Assembly (NCBI RefSeq): GCF_014696615.1 | Contig: NZ_JACJQJ010000069.1 | Span: forward strand, 1 to 44,121 | Source: Nostoc linckia FACHB-104 | GTDB lineage: Bacteria; Cyanobacteriota; Cyanobacteriia; Cyanobacteriales; Nostocaceae | Length of the DNA: 44,121 nucleotides | Direction: 5' to 3' | Shown: positions 16,054 to 24,246 of the stretch, piece after piece | Layout of the letters: each line of letters starts with the position of its first letter | How positions within the stretch are numbered: the stretch's first letter is position 1 | Notes under the pieces: generated by a model | The model's input: only the letters and a program-made list of their open reading frames with translations | Database searches by the model: none | Told to the model about the DNA's origin: nothing | Program-made: the position numbers and the translations under genes

Positions 16054-16548
16054 GTGGCAAAATTTAAGATGAAAAAACTATCTCTGATTCTCCCCTTAGC
16101 TATTTTAACTTTTGGTAGCATAGCTGTTAAAAGCCAAGACACATCACCGAATACTTACACTCAATCTGTGACTCGTGAAGTTTTAGCTAATGGTTATCCG
16201 ACTCAAGATAAAAAGCAAATTCTTGAACTTGTGCGTTACACAATTGCACCCAAAACAAAACTCCCGATTCATATCCATCCGGGAATGCAAATTGAACGAG
16301 TAGAGTCAGGAACTTTAACTTATACGGTTGTGGATGGAGAAGCTAAAGTCACAAAAGCTAATGGTACAGAAGTGATTCTCAAAAAAGGCAAGACTATAGA
16401 TATTACAGTAGGAGACTCTCTGGTTGAACCTGGTGGCATGGTTCATTATGGCGAAAACAAAACAAACAGTCCGGTTATTCTGTTGTCTGCTTCTTTATTT
16501 GATGCCAAGCAGCCGAAATCGATTTTAATCAATCCTCAAAATAAATAA
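16054..16548 (+). CDS. Exported cupin-domain protein
   Basis: Up to 164 residues. The first in-frame start is GTG at 16054, but ATG at 16069 (MKKLSLILPLAILTFGSIAV) gives a more normal signal peptide and may be the true start. The mature part is a single cupin barrel. Metal-ligand candidates are His73 and His75 in PIHIHPGMQ, Gln79 or Glu81, and His131 in GGMVHYG. Small exported cupins of this type are often annotated only as cupin-domain proteins; substrate and activity cannot be told from sequence. A T-tailed hairpin lies immediately upstream and may control expression. Confidence 0.85.
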   Translation: MAKFKMKKLSLILPLAILTFGSIAVKSQDTSPNTYTQSVTREVLANGYPTQDKKQILELVRYTIAPKTKLPIHIHPGMQIERVESGTLTYTVVDGEAKVTKANGTEVILKKGKTIDITVGDSLVEPGGMVHYGENKTNSPVILLSASLFDAKQPKSILINPQNK

Positions 16549-16692
16549 AATTACGTATTATTCCTATTTAAATATAGGGTTTATATTTAATTGATGAAAT
16601 ATATATAGGGGAGGCAATAATATTTGCCTTACCATCTTTTGTAATAAATAAATCTAATTTGATAAGAGCTAAGCAGCAATTATAGCTAAAAT

Positions 16693-17007
16693 ATGTCAAA
16701 AGTCAGTAAAACTAAAAATATAATTACTGGATGCTTTCTACTATTATTATTCCATCTAGTATTTACTATTTTAATCATTGTTATTGCCGCTCTTACACAA
16801 AGTAATTATAATTTATCTCTGAAAATTATAGTTTATGGAATATATGGCTTTTCACTTTGGCAGCTTATATATGCTATTCCATTATGTTTATGGTTAAAGT
16901 ATCAGGGCAAAAATTATGTGATGAAAGGAGTATTTATAGCTGTATTGGTTACCCTTTTAGTCCATATTGGATATTTTTTATTAGTTTTTGGTTTGATTAT
17001 TCGTTAA
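16693..17007 (+). CDS. Small integral membrane protein
   Basis: 104 residues, strongly hydrophobic, with three predicted membrane segments (about 11-34, 43-65, 75-102) and a short basic N-terminus, MSKVSKTKN. The family is not recognised. It is AT-rich and lies 144 bp after the cupin gene in the same direction; the spacing does not clearly indicate an operon. Confidence 0.6.
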   Translation: MSKVSKTKNIITGCFLLLLFHLVFTILIIVIAALTQSNYNLSLKIIVYGIYGFSLWQLIYAIPLCLWLKYQGKNYVMKGVFIAVLVTLLVHIGYFLLVFGLIIR

Positions 17008-17216
17008 TTGTTTATAAAATTTCCCATACCCCTTTTTCCCCTTAACCAAAAAGTATTGGAACCCAATTGGTAAAGATACCTGCTGTTATGGGAATCAAGA
17101 TTGAGAGGTTTGGGTGATAATTCTTGTTTTCAGCGCCTTACCACAGGCTTGACGCTACGCATAATAATTGCTGTGGTTGACTCGGGAAGTTGCAAAAAAA
17201 CTTAATACACGTTTTA

Positions 17217-17230
17217 TGCACACGTGTGCA
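17217..17230. promoter_or_regulatory. Operator-like palindrome TGCACACGTGTGCA, copy 1
   Basis: A perfect 14-bp palindrome with central CG, the form typical of LacI-family operators. It is identical to copy 2, which begins 34 bp downstream (about three helical turns). It lies 86 bp before the inositol oxygenase ATG. The sequence between the two copies contains TTATAAAAA, which could be a -10 box, so a bound repressor would cover the promoter. Confidence 0.7.
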
Positions 17231-17250
17231 ATTATAAAAACATCAGCTAA

Positions 17251-17264
17251 TGCACACGTGTGCA
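17251..17264. promoter_or_regulatory. Operator-like palindrome TGCACACGTGTGCA, copy 2
   Basis: An exact second copy, extended by one A-T pair on each side, 51 bp before the oxygenase start. Two identical palindromes in phase on the helix argue for cooperative binding of a dimeric regulator. No LacI-type regulator gene lies in this window, so the cognate protein would be encoded elsewhere. Confidence 0.7.
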
Positions 17265-17315
17265 TGAAGAGCTAAAGTCCGATTCCACAGGAAACTGGCG
17301 TAACTCCTCACAAAT

Positions 17316-18209
17316 ATGTCTTATACTCTCAATACCGTTAACCAAGCTGAAAACAATCCCTTACATTCCTTAGAAGAATGGGAAGAGGATGTACTGAATC
17401 GCTATCCCGATCCAGGAAGCATAGTTAAAGCGGGTAAAACTACTGCAGAATACAGAAATTATGAAACAACTACTAGAGATTCAGTTAAAGAGTTTTATCG
17501 GTTAAATCATGTTAACCAAACCTACGACTTTGTGCTTCAGAAAAAGGCAGAGTTTTTGCAGTTTAATCAGCGAGAAATGACGGTTTGGGATGCGGTAGAA
17601 TTTTTAAACCAATTAGTTGATGATTCTGATCCAGATACAGATTTAGATCAGTTACAGCACTTATTACAAACATCAGAAGCTATTCGTGCTGATGGACATC
17701 CTGATTGGATGGTACTAACTGGCTTCTTTCACGATATGGGGAAGGTGCTGTGTTTATTTGGCGAACCACAATGGACGACTGTAGGCGATACTTACCCTGT
17801 GGGTTGTGCATTCTCCGATAAAATTGTCTTCGCGGAATTTTTTCAAGATAATCCTGATTACAATAACCCGAAATATAACACCAAATATGGGATTTATGAG
17901 CCGAATTGTGGACTGAGTAATGTCCAGATGTCATGGGGTCATGATGAATATTTTTATCACATGATGAAACCCTATTTACCTGAACCCGCTTTATACATCC
18001 TGCGTTATCACTCCTTTTACCCACAACATCGAGAAAACGCCTACGAACATTTAATGAATCAGCGCGATCGCGAAATGTTCAAGTGGGTGAAATTATTCAA
18101 TCCCTACGATTTGTATTCTAAAAATCCCCATCCTCCAAATTGGCAAGAACTCAGACCATATTATGAAGATTTAGTGGCTAAGTACTTACCTGCTACTTTA
18201 AAATTCTAA
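17316..18209 (+). CDS. myo-Inositol oxygenase
   Basis: 297 residues, full length for the family. The enzyme opens the ring of myo-inositol with O2 to give D-glucuronate, using a di-iron centre in an HD-type helical fold. By alignment from memory with the mouse enzyme, all six iron ligands are present: His115 (QHLLQTSEAIR), His139-Asp140 (FFHDMGK), His209 (SWGHDEY), His232 (RYHSFYP) and Asp265 (FNPYDLY). Lys143, the equivalent of the substrate-contacting Lys of HDLGK, is also kept, as are FGEPQW and VGDTYPVGC. The first ~50 residues are variable, as in eukaryotic homologues. Cytoplasmic, no signal peptide. Two operator-like palindromes precede it, and a sugar ABC transporter follows on the same strand after a long gap. 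The enzyme is best known from eukaryotes. Catalytic identity is strong; physiological role is inferred. Confidence 0.95.
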   Translation: MSYTLNTVNQAENNPLHSLEEWEEDVLNRYPDPGSIVKAGKTTAEYRNYETTTRDSVKEFYRLNHVNQTYDFVLQKKAEFLQFNQREMTVWDAVEFLNQLVDDSDPDTDLDQLQHLLQTSEAIRADGHPDWMVLTGFFHDMGKVLCLFGEPQWTTVGDTYPVGCAFSDKIVFAEFFQDNPDYNNPKYNTKYGIYEPNCGLSNVQMSWGHDEYFYHMMKPYLPEPALYILRYHSFYPQHRENAYEHLMNQRDREMFKWVKLFNPYDLYSKNPHPPNWQELRPYYEDLVAKYLPATLKF

Positions 18210-19177
18210 ATGTTAGGTGGTTGCCAAGCTCAGTATTTCTTAAATCCTCCCTTAATGCTGAGATGGCATTAGGTAAAATTTAAGTTTTTTCTGACGTTAG
18301 ATAGATGAAAATAATACCGTTTTGTATTATGTGACGTCAAGCATAACTTCAAAAATAGTTATTGCAAACAGCACAATTGAGACAGATTTAAAAATAATGT
18401 ACAAGAATTTTCAGGTATGCGGCTGTTATACGTTTCATGGGTAACAGATGGTTTGCTGTATTGCCATAAAAATTCACAATTGCTTAGTCGAAAAAAGCTG
18501 AAATTTGACATTAAATATTAGTTACCAAAGAGTGTTAAATTTTATGAATTGATTTTCAGAAATAGCAGTGAATTTGGTTAAATTTGGATATGGGCTAAAA
18601 GCGGCTAATTTATCGGAAATACTTCTCAAGAGATAGAAAACCACTATAGTTTTATAACTTTAGAAAAAGTAGTTTTAGATAAAAAGTGTCTGCCGCTATC
18701 AAGCAAGATTAGCCAAAGAAAAAGTAATTTATACCAGTACATTCAAACAGCTTTTACAAAACTCTAATGTAAAAATTTGATGTATTGCAGCCAGCGACTT
18801 TTAACATTCAAAAAAAGTATTAATGCTAATTCAGAATTTAGGCATTCAGATTTGCTCCGAGCTTCTAGGTTAAAATCTGGTGACAAATTTTCCAGAATTG
18901 GTATGACTAGTACCGCAAGGCGGAAGTCAAAAGTCAAAAGTCAAAAGGTGATAAATCAAGGCTTGTGACTGTTTGAAATGGTAGCTTTATTTACGCCGCG
19001 TTGTACTAGGGCTAATAGTAGTAGCTCAAATAACTATTAATAGCTCAGAAATTTGACAGCGATTGAGCAGTTATAAGCTAGCAGCGCCACTCAATTAGGT
19101 CTGAATTTTTCAGTCCTAGTTCAAATTGCAATGACATCGCAGATATAGATTGAAATCCATATTTGGATAGATGAATT
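18210..19177. other. Long AT-rich intergenic region between oxygenase and sugar transporter
   Basis: 968 bp without a convincing gene. It contains TGACGTCA (around 18331), a 22-residue-scale protein-like remnant at about 18694-18780 (reading RYQARLAKEKVIYTSTFKQ and stopping), and AAAAGTC heptamers at 18927-18950. The frame at 18777-18968 ends in those heptamers and looks spurious. The transporter promoter must lie in the final few hundred bases. The TGCACACGTGTGCA palindrome is not present here. The length allows an sRNA or a long 5' UTR, but I see no defined structure. Confidence 0.5.
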
Positions 19178-20161
19178 ATGAAGAAAATGGCGATCGCAGC
19201 TAGTATCATCAGCCTGATCAGTAGTACATTGGCAGCTTGCACTAACGTCTCGCGCTACAGCACAAATGCGATCGCACAAAATCAGGGCGAGCAAAATTCC
19301 CAATTGCGATCGCTTGGTGTCAGTCTGGGCGATTTGGGAAATCCCTTCTTTGTAGCTATGGCTAAGGGTTCTGAGTCCCAAGCTAGGAAAATTGTCGGTA
19401 AGGATCTGAAATTGAGTATAGTTTCCAGTGGCTTCGATTTAAATCAGCAATTTAACCAAATTGAAAATTTCGTGGCTGCTGATGCTGACTTAATTATCCT
19501 GAGTGCGGTAGATAATAAAGGTATTAAACCTGCAATTGATCATGCTAGACGAGCCGGAAAGACAGTCATCGCTGTGGATGCGGCTGTTGGTACAGAGGTA
19601 GATGCCACAATTAGCTCCAATAATCTGCAAGCTGGAGAAATTGCTTGTCAATATATTGGCGATCGCTTACAAGGTAAAGGTAACGTCGTCATCCTCAACA
19701 GTATACCGATGGATTCAGTCATTCAGCGCGTGAATGGCTGCCAAAAGGCATTAGCAAAATATCCTGATATCAAAATCTTCTCCAAAGACCAAAACGCCGA
19801 AGGAAGCCGGGATGGAGGATTGCGAGTCATGAGCGATTTGCTGACAACCTTCCCCAAGATAGATGCAGTATTTGCCACCAATGATCAAAGTGGCGTAGGT
19901 GCAGGCTTAGCAGCGAGACAAGCTAGGCGCAAAGAATTTTTTATCGTTGGGGTTGACGGTGGCCCAGATGCAGTTAAAGCCATGACAACCAAAGATAGCT
20001 TATTTGCGGCAACTGCAGCTCAAGATCCAGTCGGGATGGCTGCAAAGGCTGTTGATGTTGGTAACGACATTCTACAGGGCAAAAGACCGAGTAATCCCAA
20101 TATTTTGATTCCAGTCAAGCTGGTAACGCAAGAGAACATTAGCAGTTACCAAGGCTGGTAG
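19178..20161 (+). CDS. Sugar/polyol ABC transporter substrate-binding lipoprotein, copy 1
   Basis: 327 residues. It has a lipoprotein signal with lipobox LAAC (Cys21), then a type I periplasmic-binding fold of the ribose/galactose/inositol (Peripla_BP_4) class. It recognises the start of domain 1 as GVSLGDLGNPFFVAM and the hinge/domain 2 regions as DAVFATNDQSGVGAG and FFIVGVDGGPDAV. Family members deliver pentoses, hexoses or inositol to RbsA/RbsC-type transporters. It is the first gene of a four-gene run with a close paralogue directly behind. Proximity to inositol oxygenase suggests inositol as ligand, but ribose, xylose or another sugar cannot be excluded from sequence. Confidence 0.92.
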   Translation: MKKMAIAASIISLISSTLAACTNVSRYSTNAIAQNQGEQNSQLRSLGVSLGDLGNPFFVAMAKGSESQARKIVGKDLKLSIVSSGFDLNQQFNQIENFVAADADLIILSAVDNKGIKPAIDHARRAGKTVIAVDAAVGTEVDATISSNNLQAGEIACQYIGDRLQGKGNVVILNSIPMDSVIQRVNGCQKALAKYPDIKIFSKDQNAEGSRDGGLRVMSDLLTTFPKIDAVFATNDQSGVGAGLAARQARRKEFFIVGVDGGPDAVKAMTTKDSLFAATAAQDPVGMAAKAVDVGNDILQGKRPSNPNILIPVKLVTQENISSYQGW

Positions 20162-20232
20162 GGAGGGGACAAGGGGAAAGGGGGAAAGGGGGAAGGGTTT
20201 AGGAGCTAAGTTGAATTTTATGAGGAGTCTCA

Positions 20233-21225
20233 ATGAACGTAAATAGGATTGCAATAGCAGCCAGTATATTAGGTATCGTTAGCACAACCCTTGGTGGCTG
20301 TATTAGTCCTAATGTCTCTCGGAATAGCACAAATGCTATAGATGCTAACGGCAATCATCAGGGAAAATTAAAAGCCGTAGGTGTTACCGTTGGCGATTTA
20401 AGTAACCCGTTCTTCGTGCTGATGGGTAAAGGTGCTGAAAGCGAAGCCAAGAAAATTGGCGGTAATGATGTCAGAGTGACTGTAGTTTCTAGCGGCTATG
20501 ACCTCAACCAGCAATTCAACCAAATTGAAAATTTCGTGGCTGCAAATACTGACTTAATTATCTTGAATGCGGCTGATAGTAAAGGTATTAGACCAGCAGT
20601 CGATAAAGCAAGACAAGCAGGTACAGTTGTAATTGCGGTAGATACAGCCGTTGATGCTCAAGTTGATGCCACAGTTACCACCAATAATTTGCAAGCTGGA
20701 GAAGTTGCTTGTCAATATATTGCCGATCGCCTCAAAGGTAAAGGCAATGTCGTCATCGTCAACGGCCCGCCAGTTAACTCAGTGATTCAGCGAGTTAATG
20801 GTTGTGAAAATACCTTAGCCAAATATCCCAATATTAAAGTCCTCTCGAAAAACCAGAACGCCGAAGGTAGCAGAGATGGCGGATTGAGAGTCATGGGCGA
20901 TTTACTAGTTACCTTCCCCAAGATAGATGCAGTCTTTGCCATTAACGATCCCAGTGGTGTAGGTGTAGACTTAGCAGCTAACCAAGCCAAACGCAAAGAA
21001 TTTTTCATTGTGGGAGTTGATGGTGCGCCAGAAGCAATTAATGCGATCGCATCCAAAAAAAGCCTCTATGCAGCAACAGCTACCCAAAACCCCAGAGGAA
21101 TGACGCAAAAAGCCGTGCAAGTGGGCAATGACATTTTACAGGGTAAAAAACCCAGCAATCCTAATATCCTGATTCCGGTGAAGTTGATTACTCAAGACAA
21201 TGTCAGCAGCTTTCCAGGGTGGTAA
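20233..21225 (+). CDS. Sugar/polyol ABC transporter substrate-binding lipoprotein, copy 2
   Basis: 330 residues, lipobox LGGC (Cys23), ribosome-binding site GAGGAG before the ATG. It is a tandem duplicate of the preceding gene, with most blocks identical (NQQFNQIENFVAA, QRVNGC, NAEGSRDGGLRVM). Domain 1 begins GVTVGDLSNPFFVLM. It differs at several pocket-adjacent positions, for example AINDPSGVGVD against ATNDQSGVGAG, and DGAPEAI against DGGPDAV. The two may bind different ligands or work over different concentrations with one shared ATPase and permease. 71 bp of purine-rich repeat separate it from copy 1. Confidence 0.92.
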   Translation: MNVNRIAIAASILGIVSTTLGGCISPNVSRNSTNAIDANGNHQGKLKAVGVTVGDLSNPFFVLMGKGAESEAKKIGGNDVRVTVVSSGYDLNQQFNQIENFVAANTDLIILNAADSKGIRPAVDKARQAGTVVIAVDTAVDAQVDATVTTNNLQAGEVACQYIADRLKGKGNVVIVNGPPVNSVIQRVNGCENTLAKYPNIKVLSKNQNAEGSRDGGLRVMGDLLVTFPKIDAVFAINDPSGVGVDLAANQAKRKEFFIVGVDGAPEAINAIASKKSLYAATATQNPRGMTQKAVQVGNDILQGKKPSNPNILIPVKLITQDNVSSFPGW

Positions 21226-21232
21226 ATCAGCA

Positions 21233-21345
21233 GTGCTGAGTGCTGAGTGCTGAGTGCTGAGTCAAGAGTCAAAAGTCAAAAGTTATTTATCCCCAGTCCC
21301 CAGTCACCAATCCCCAATCCCCAGTCCCCAATCCCCAATCCCCCA
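21233..21345. repeat. Heptamer arrays (GAGTGCT, AAAAGTC, CCCCAGT/CCCCAAT)
   Basis: Three different heptamer types follow one another in the gap between the second binding protein and the ATPase gene: about four GAGTGCT units, two AAAAGTC units, and about seven CCCCAGT or CCCCAAT units. The arrays fill nearly the whole intergenic space inside the operon. Confidence 0.85.
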
Positions 21346-21353
21346 AACAACTT

Positions 21354-22901
21354 ATGACAACCGATTTCCAACGAATACCCAATGCACCAACCACCACCCC
21401 GGTGTTGGAAATGCAAGGAATAACAAAACGATTTCATGGTGTACCTGCTCTCCAAAATGTTAATCTCACAATTTATCCGGGAGAAGTTCACGCCCTGATG
21501 GGGGAGAACGGTGCAGGGAAAAGTACATTGATGAAAATCCTGGCTGGGGCTTATATAGCCGATGAAGGGGAAATTCGCATCAATGGTCAACCGATAAAAA
21601 TTACCAATCCCGGTACAGCGCGACAGGCGGGAATAAATCTAATTTATCAAGAACTGAATGTTGCACCCAATTTAACCGTTACCGAAAACATTTTTATGGG
21701 TAGCGAGTTGCAAAAAGGTCAGTTTTTAGACCGCCAAGGAATGGAACGGGAAACAACCCAAGTACTGCAAAGTTTGGGCGCTAGTTTTGCACCTAATACT
21801 ATAGTTGGTACACTCTCAATTGCGGAACAACAACAGGTAGAAATTGCCAGGGCGCTGAAAGATAATAGCCGCGTTTTGGTGATGGATGAACCCACAGCCG
21901 CCCTATCAGACCGGGAGACGGAACGTTTATTTGAGGTGGTTCGCAAACTCCGCAATGATGGCATTGCCATTATCTATATCAGTCACCGCATGGAAGAAAT
22001 ATATGCCTTGGCTGACCGAATTAGCGTCTTACGTGATGGTCAATATATTGGCACTCTCACACGGGAAGAAATTTCACCGCAACGATTGGTGCAGATGATG
22101 GTTGGTCGTCCTATGCAGGATTTTTACGAACATCAACGGCAAACCAATGTCGGCCCGGTGGTGCTGGATGTGAGAAATATCAGCGATGGACGCAAGGTTA
22201 AACCCGCTAGTTTACAAATTCATGCTGGCGAAATTGTTGGTTTAGCTGGGCTAGTTGGTGCTGGACGCACAGAAGTATCGCGGCTAATTTTTGGCGCTGA
22301 CCGCAAAGCCAGTGGTGAAGTTTTCCTCGATGGCAAAAAACTCGAGATTAATAACCCTAGTGATGCTATTACTGCGGGAATTGGTTACGTTCCCGAAGAC
22401 CGCAAAGACCAGGGTTTATTTTTAGAAATGAGTTCCCGCAAAAATATTGCCCTGAATCGGCTAAAACAGGATGCCAAAGCTGGCATAGTTAACTGGGGTT
22501 CAGTGAATAAAATTGCCACAGATGCAGTCGAAAACTTTCAAATCCGGCTAGCGAATTTAGAAATTCGCGCCGTGGATCTTTCCGGTGGAAACCAGCAGAA
22601 ACTTTTACTAGCGCGTTGGCTAGCCATTAAACCCAAAGTATTGATGTTGGATGAGCCGACACGCGGTGTAGATATTGGTGCCAAAAGCGAAATCTACCGG
22701 ATTATGAGCGAATTAGCAGCCCAAGGTATCGCTATTTTGATGGTTTCCAGCGAATTACCCGAGGTTGTGGGAATGAGCGATCGCGTTTTAGTCATGCGCG
22801 AAGGGCAGTTAGTTGGTGAACTTGACGGTAGCCCAGGTAAGGAAATTACCCAAGAAAACATTATGCACTATGCCACAGGAGCAGAGGTATTAGCATCATG
22901 A
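21354..22901 (+). CDS. Sugar ABC transporter ATPase (RbsA-type, two ABC domains)
   Basis: 515 residues with two fused ABC domains, as in RbsA, XylG and inositol transporters. Domain 1 has Walker [10 protein letters not shown] (50-58), signature [15 protein letters not shown] and Walker [12 protein letters not shown]. Domain 2 has the degenerate Walker [10 protein letters not shown] usual for this class, signature [15 protein letters not shown] and Walker [13 protein letters not shown]. It energises uptake with the permease that follows, whose start overlaps its stop by 4 bp (ATGA), indicating coupled translation. Confidence 0.95.
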   Translation: MTTDFQRIPNAPTTTPVLEMQGITKRFHGVPALQNVNLTIYPGEVHALMGENGAGKSTLMKILAGAYIADEGEIRINGQPIKITNPGTARQAGINLIYQELNVAPNLTVTENIFMGSELQKGQFLDRQGMERETTQVLQSLGASFAPNTIVGTLSIAEQQQVEIARALKDNSRVLVMDEPTAALSDRETERLFEVVRKLRNDGIAIIYISHRMEEIYALADRISVLRDGQYIGTLTREEISPQRLVQMMVGRPMQDFYEHQRQTNVGPVVLDVRNISDGRKVKPASLQIHAGEIVGLAGLVGAGRTEVSRLIFGADRKASGEVFLDGKKLEINNPSDAITAGIGYVPEDRKDQGLFLEMSSRKNIALNRLKQDAKAGIVNWGSVNKIATDAVENFQIRLANLEIRAVDLSGGNQQKLLLARWLAIKPKVLMLDEPTRGVDIGAKSEIYRIMSELAAQGIAILMVSSELPEVVGMSDRVLVMREGQLVGELDGSPGKEITQENIMHYATGAEVLAS

Positions 22902-23896
22902 GTCAAACTTTAAGACCTACCCAAAATCGACCTGAAAGCCAGGCTAAATCTCGCCAGCGGCAATCAATTAACAACTTTCTCCAGGTGGCAGGTATTCTGC
23001 CCATTCTGATACTCATCTGTATCTTATTTGCGCTTCTCACTCCCAACTTTGGCACAGCTGGTAACGCCGTCAATATCTTGCGCCAAGCATCAATTAACAT
23101 TGTGCTGGCAACAGGCATGACCTTTGTCATTCTTACAGGTGGTATTGACCTTTCTGTTGGTTCCATCTTGGCTGTTTCTGCCGTCGTCGCGGTGTTGGTA
23201 TCGCTACTGCCGGCTTTAGGTTGGGCGGCTGTTCCTGCGGCATTATTAACAGGATTGCTTTTAGGCTTAGTCAACGGTGCGTTAATTACCTTTTTAGATG
23301 TCCCGCCGTTTATTGTTACCTTGGGTTCACTCACAGCCTTGCGCGGTGCTGCCTACTTGGTAGCCAATGGTACCACTGTCATCAACCCAGACCTAAATTT
23401 TGCTTGGGTAGGTAATAGCTATTTAGGCCCCATTCCCTGGTTAGTTATGATTGCCTTGCTGACTGTAGTCGCCAGTTGGTTTGTGCTACGGCAGACAGTT
23501 TTAGGTGTGCAAATTTACGCAGTAGGTGGTAACCAACGGGCAGCAAGATTAACTGGGATTAAAGTCAATCGCGTCTTACTATTTGTCTATGGATTAAGTG
23601 GATTATTAGCAGGTTTAGCTGGAATCATGAGTGCCAGCCGCCTTTACAGCGCTACTGGGTTATTAGGACAAGGTTATGAACTAGATGCGATCGCGGCTGT
23701 AATTTTAGGCGGTACTAGCTTTACAGGTGGTATTGGTACTATTGGCGGAACTCTTCTCGGTGCCTTAATTATTGCTGTTCTCAACAATGGTTTAACATTG
23801 TTGAATATGTCTTACTTTTGGCAACTTGTTGTTAAAGGTTTAGTAATTATTGTGGCAGTAATGATTGACCGACTCCGCAGAAGATCCAAACGGTAA
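22898..23896 (+). CDS. Sugar ABC transporter permease (RbsC-type)
   Basis: 332 residues, with about eight to ten membrane helices and a basic cytoplasmic N-terminus. Family-typical segments include [13 protein letters not shown] (about 86-98), [37 protein letters not shown] (the loop contacting the ATPase) and [21 protein letters not shown]. It forms the membrane channel of the transporter; its overlap with the ATPase gene confirms one operon. It is followed directly by a 46-bp palindrome that may end the transcript. Confidence 0.95.
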   Translation: MSQTLRPTQNRPESQAKSRQRQSINNFLQVAGILPILILICILFALLTPNFGTAGNAVNILRQASINIVLATGMTFVILTGGIDLSVGSILAVSAVVAVLVSLLPALGWAAVPAALLTGLLLGLVNGALITFLDVPPFIVTLGSLTALRGAAYLVANGTTVINPDLNFAWVGNSYLGPIPWLVMIALLTVVASWFVLRQTVLGVQIYAVGGNQRAARLTGIKVNRVLLFVYGLSGLLAGLAGIMSASRLYSATGLLGQGYELDAIAAVILGGTSFTGGIGTIGGTLLGALIIAVLNNGLTLLNMSYFWQLVVKGLVIIVAVMIDRLRRRSKR

Positions 23897-23897
23897 T

Positions 23898-23943
23898 AAT
23901 TACGAATTACGAATTACGAATTCGTAATTCGTAATTCGTAATT
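23898..23943 (+). terminator. 46-bp perfect palindrome after the sugar ABC operon
   Basis: Three AATTACG heptamers are followed by their exact reverse complement, centred on GAATTC at 23918-23923. The 23-bp arms have no mismatch and no loop. A T-rich run (TGTTTGTTTTATTCTTT) follows. It begins one base after the permease stop codon, so it can serve as a terminator, yet it is built from heptamers like the other repeats. Confidence 0.7.
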
Positions 23944-23969
23944 TGTTTGTTTTATTCTTTCTAAGATTA

Positions 23970-24062
23970 GTAGGTTGGGTTGACGTAAGGAAACCCAACA
24001 CCAAAATATCGATTAAGCTTTAAATATTCATGTTGGGTTGCGCTGCGCTTAACCCAACCTAC
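23970..24062. mobile_element. MITE-like element with perfect 12-bp terminal inverted repeats
   Basis: A 93-bp unit bounded by GTAGGTTGGGTT (23970-23981) and AACCCAACCTAC (24051-24062), with internal echoes of the same words (AAACCCAACA, TGTTGGGTTG). Elements with these ends are widespread between cyanobacterial genes. It encodes nothing. It is followed at 24068-24115 by another dispersed type, GAGACGCTACGCGAACG. Confidence 0.7.
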
Positions 24063-24156
24063 ATCTCTACGCCGAACGTGCCTTCTCTGCGAGACGCTAC
24101 GCGAACGCAGTTCGTTTTTTACTCCTCAAAATTAACGCGATCGCACCATAAATTAA

Positions 24157-24178
24157 GGGCACAACAATGTTTGTGCCC
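24157..24178 (+). repeat. Hairpin GGGCACAA / TTGTGCCC
   Basis: A perfect 8-bp stem with a 6-base loop (CAATGT) lies 70 bp before the porin gene. The GGGCACAACAATGTTTGTGCCC type is another dispersed cyanobacterial hairpin; its role as attenuator or repeat cannot be settled here. Confidence 0.55.
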
Positions 24179-24246
24179 CTACTAAGAATTGCTGAACTAG
24201 CTTTAATTACCAATTACCAACTATTGCATATATCATTTTTAAAGCC

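Larger units (their letters stand above)
17008..17315. other. Upstream region of the inositol oxygenase gene
   Basis: 308 bp. The first third holds pyrimidine-rich and AACCAAAAAGTATTG repeat sequence. Near 17150 is a TTGACGCTACGC segment of the GACGCTACGC dispersed repeat type. The last 110 bp contain the two TGCACACGTGTGCA palindromes and must hold the promoter of the oxygenase. Confidence 0.6.

Noticed and set aside
18777-18968. 63-residue frame in the long intergenic region
   Set aside because: It ends in AAAAGTC repeat DNA and shows no ribosome-binding site or recognisable motif.
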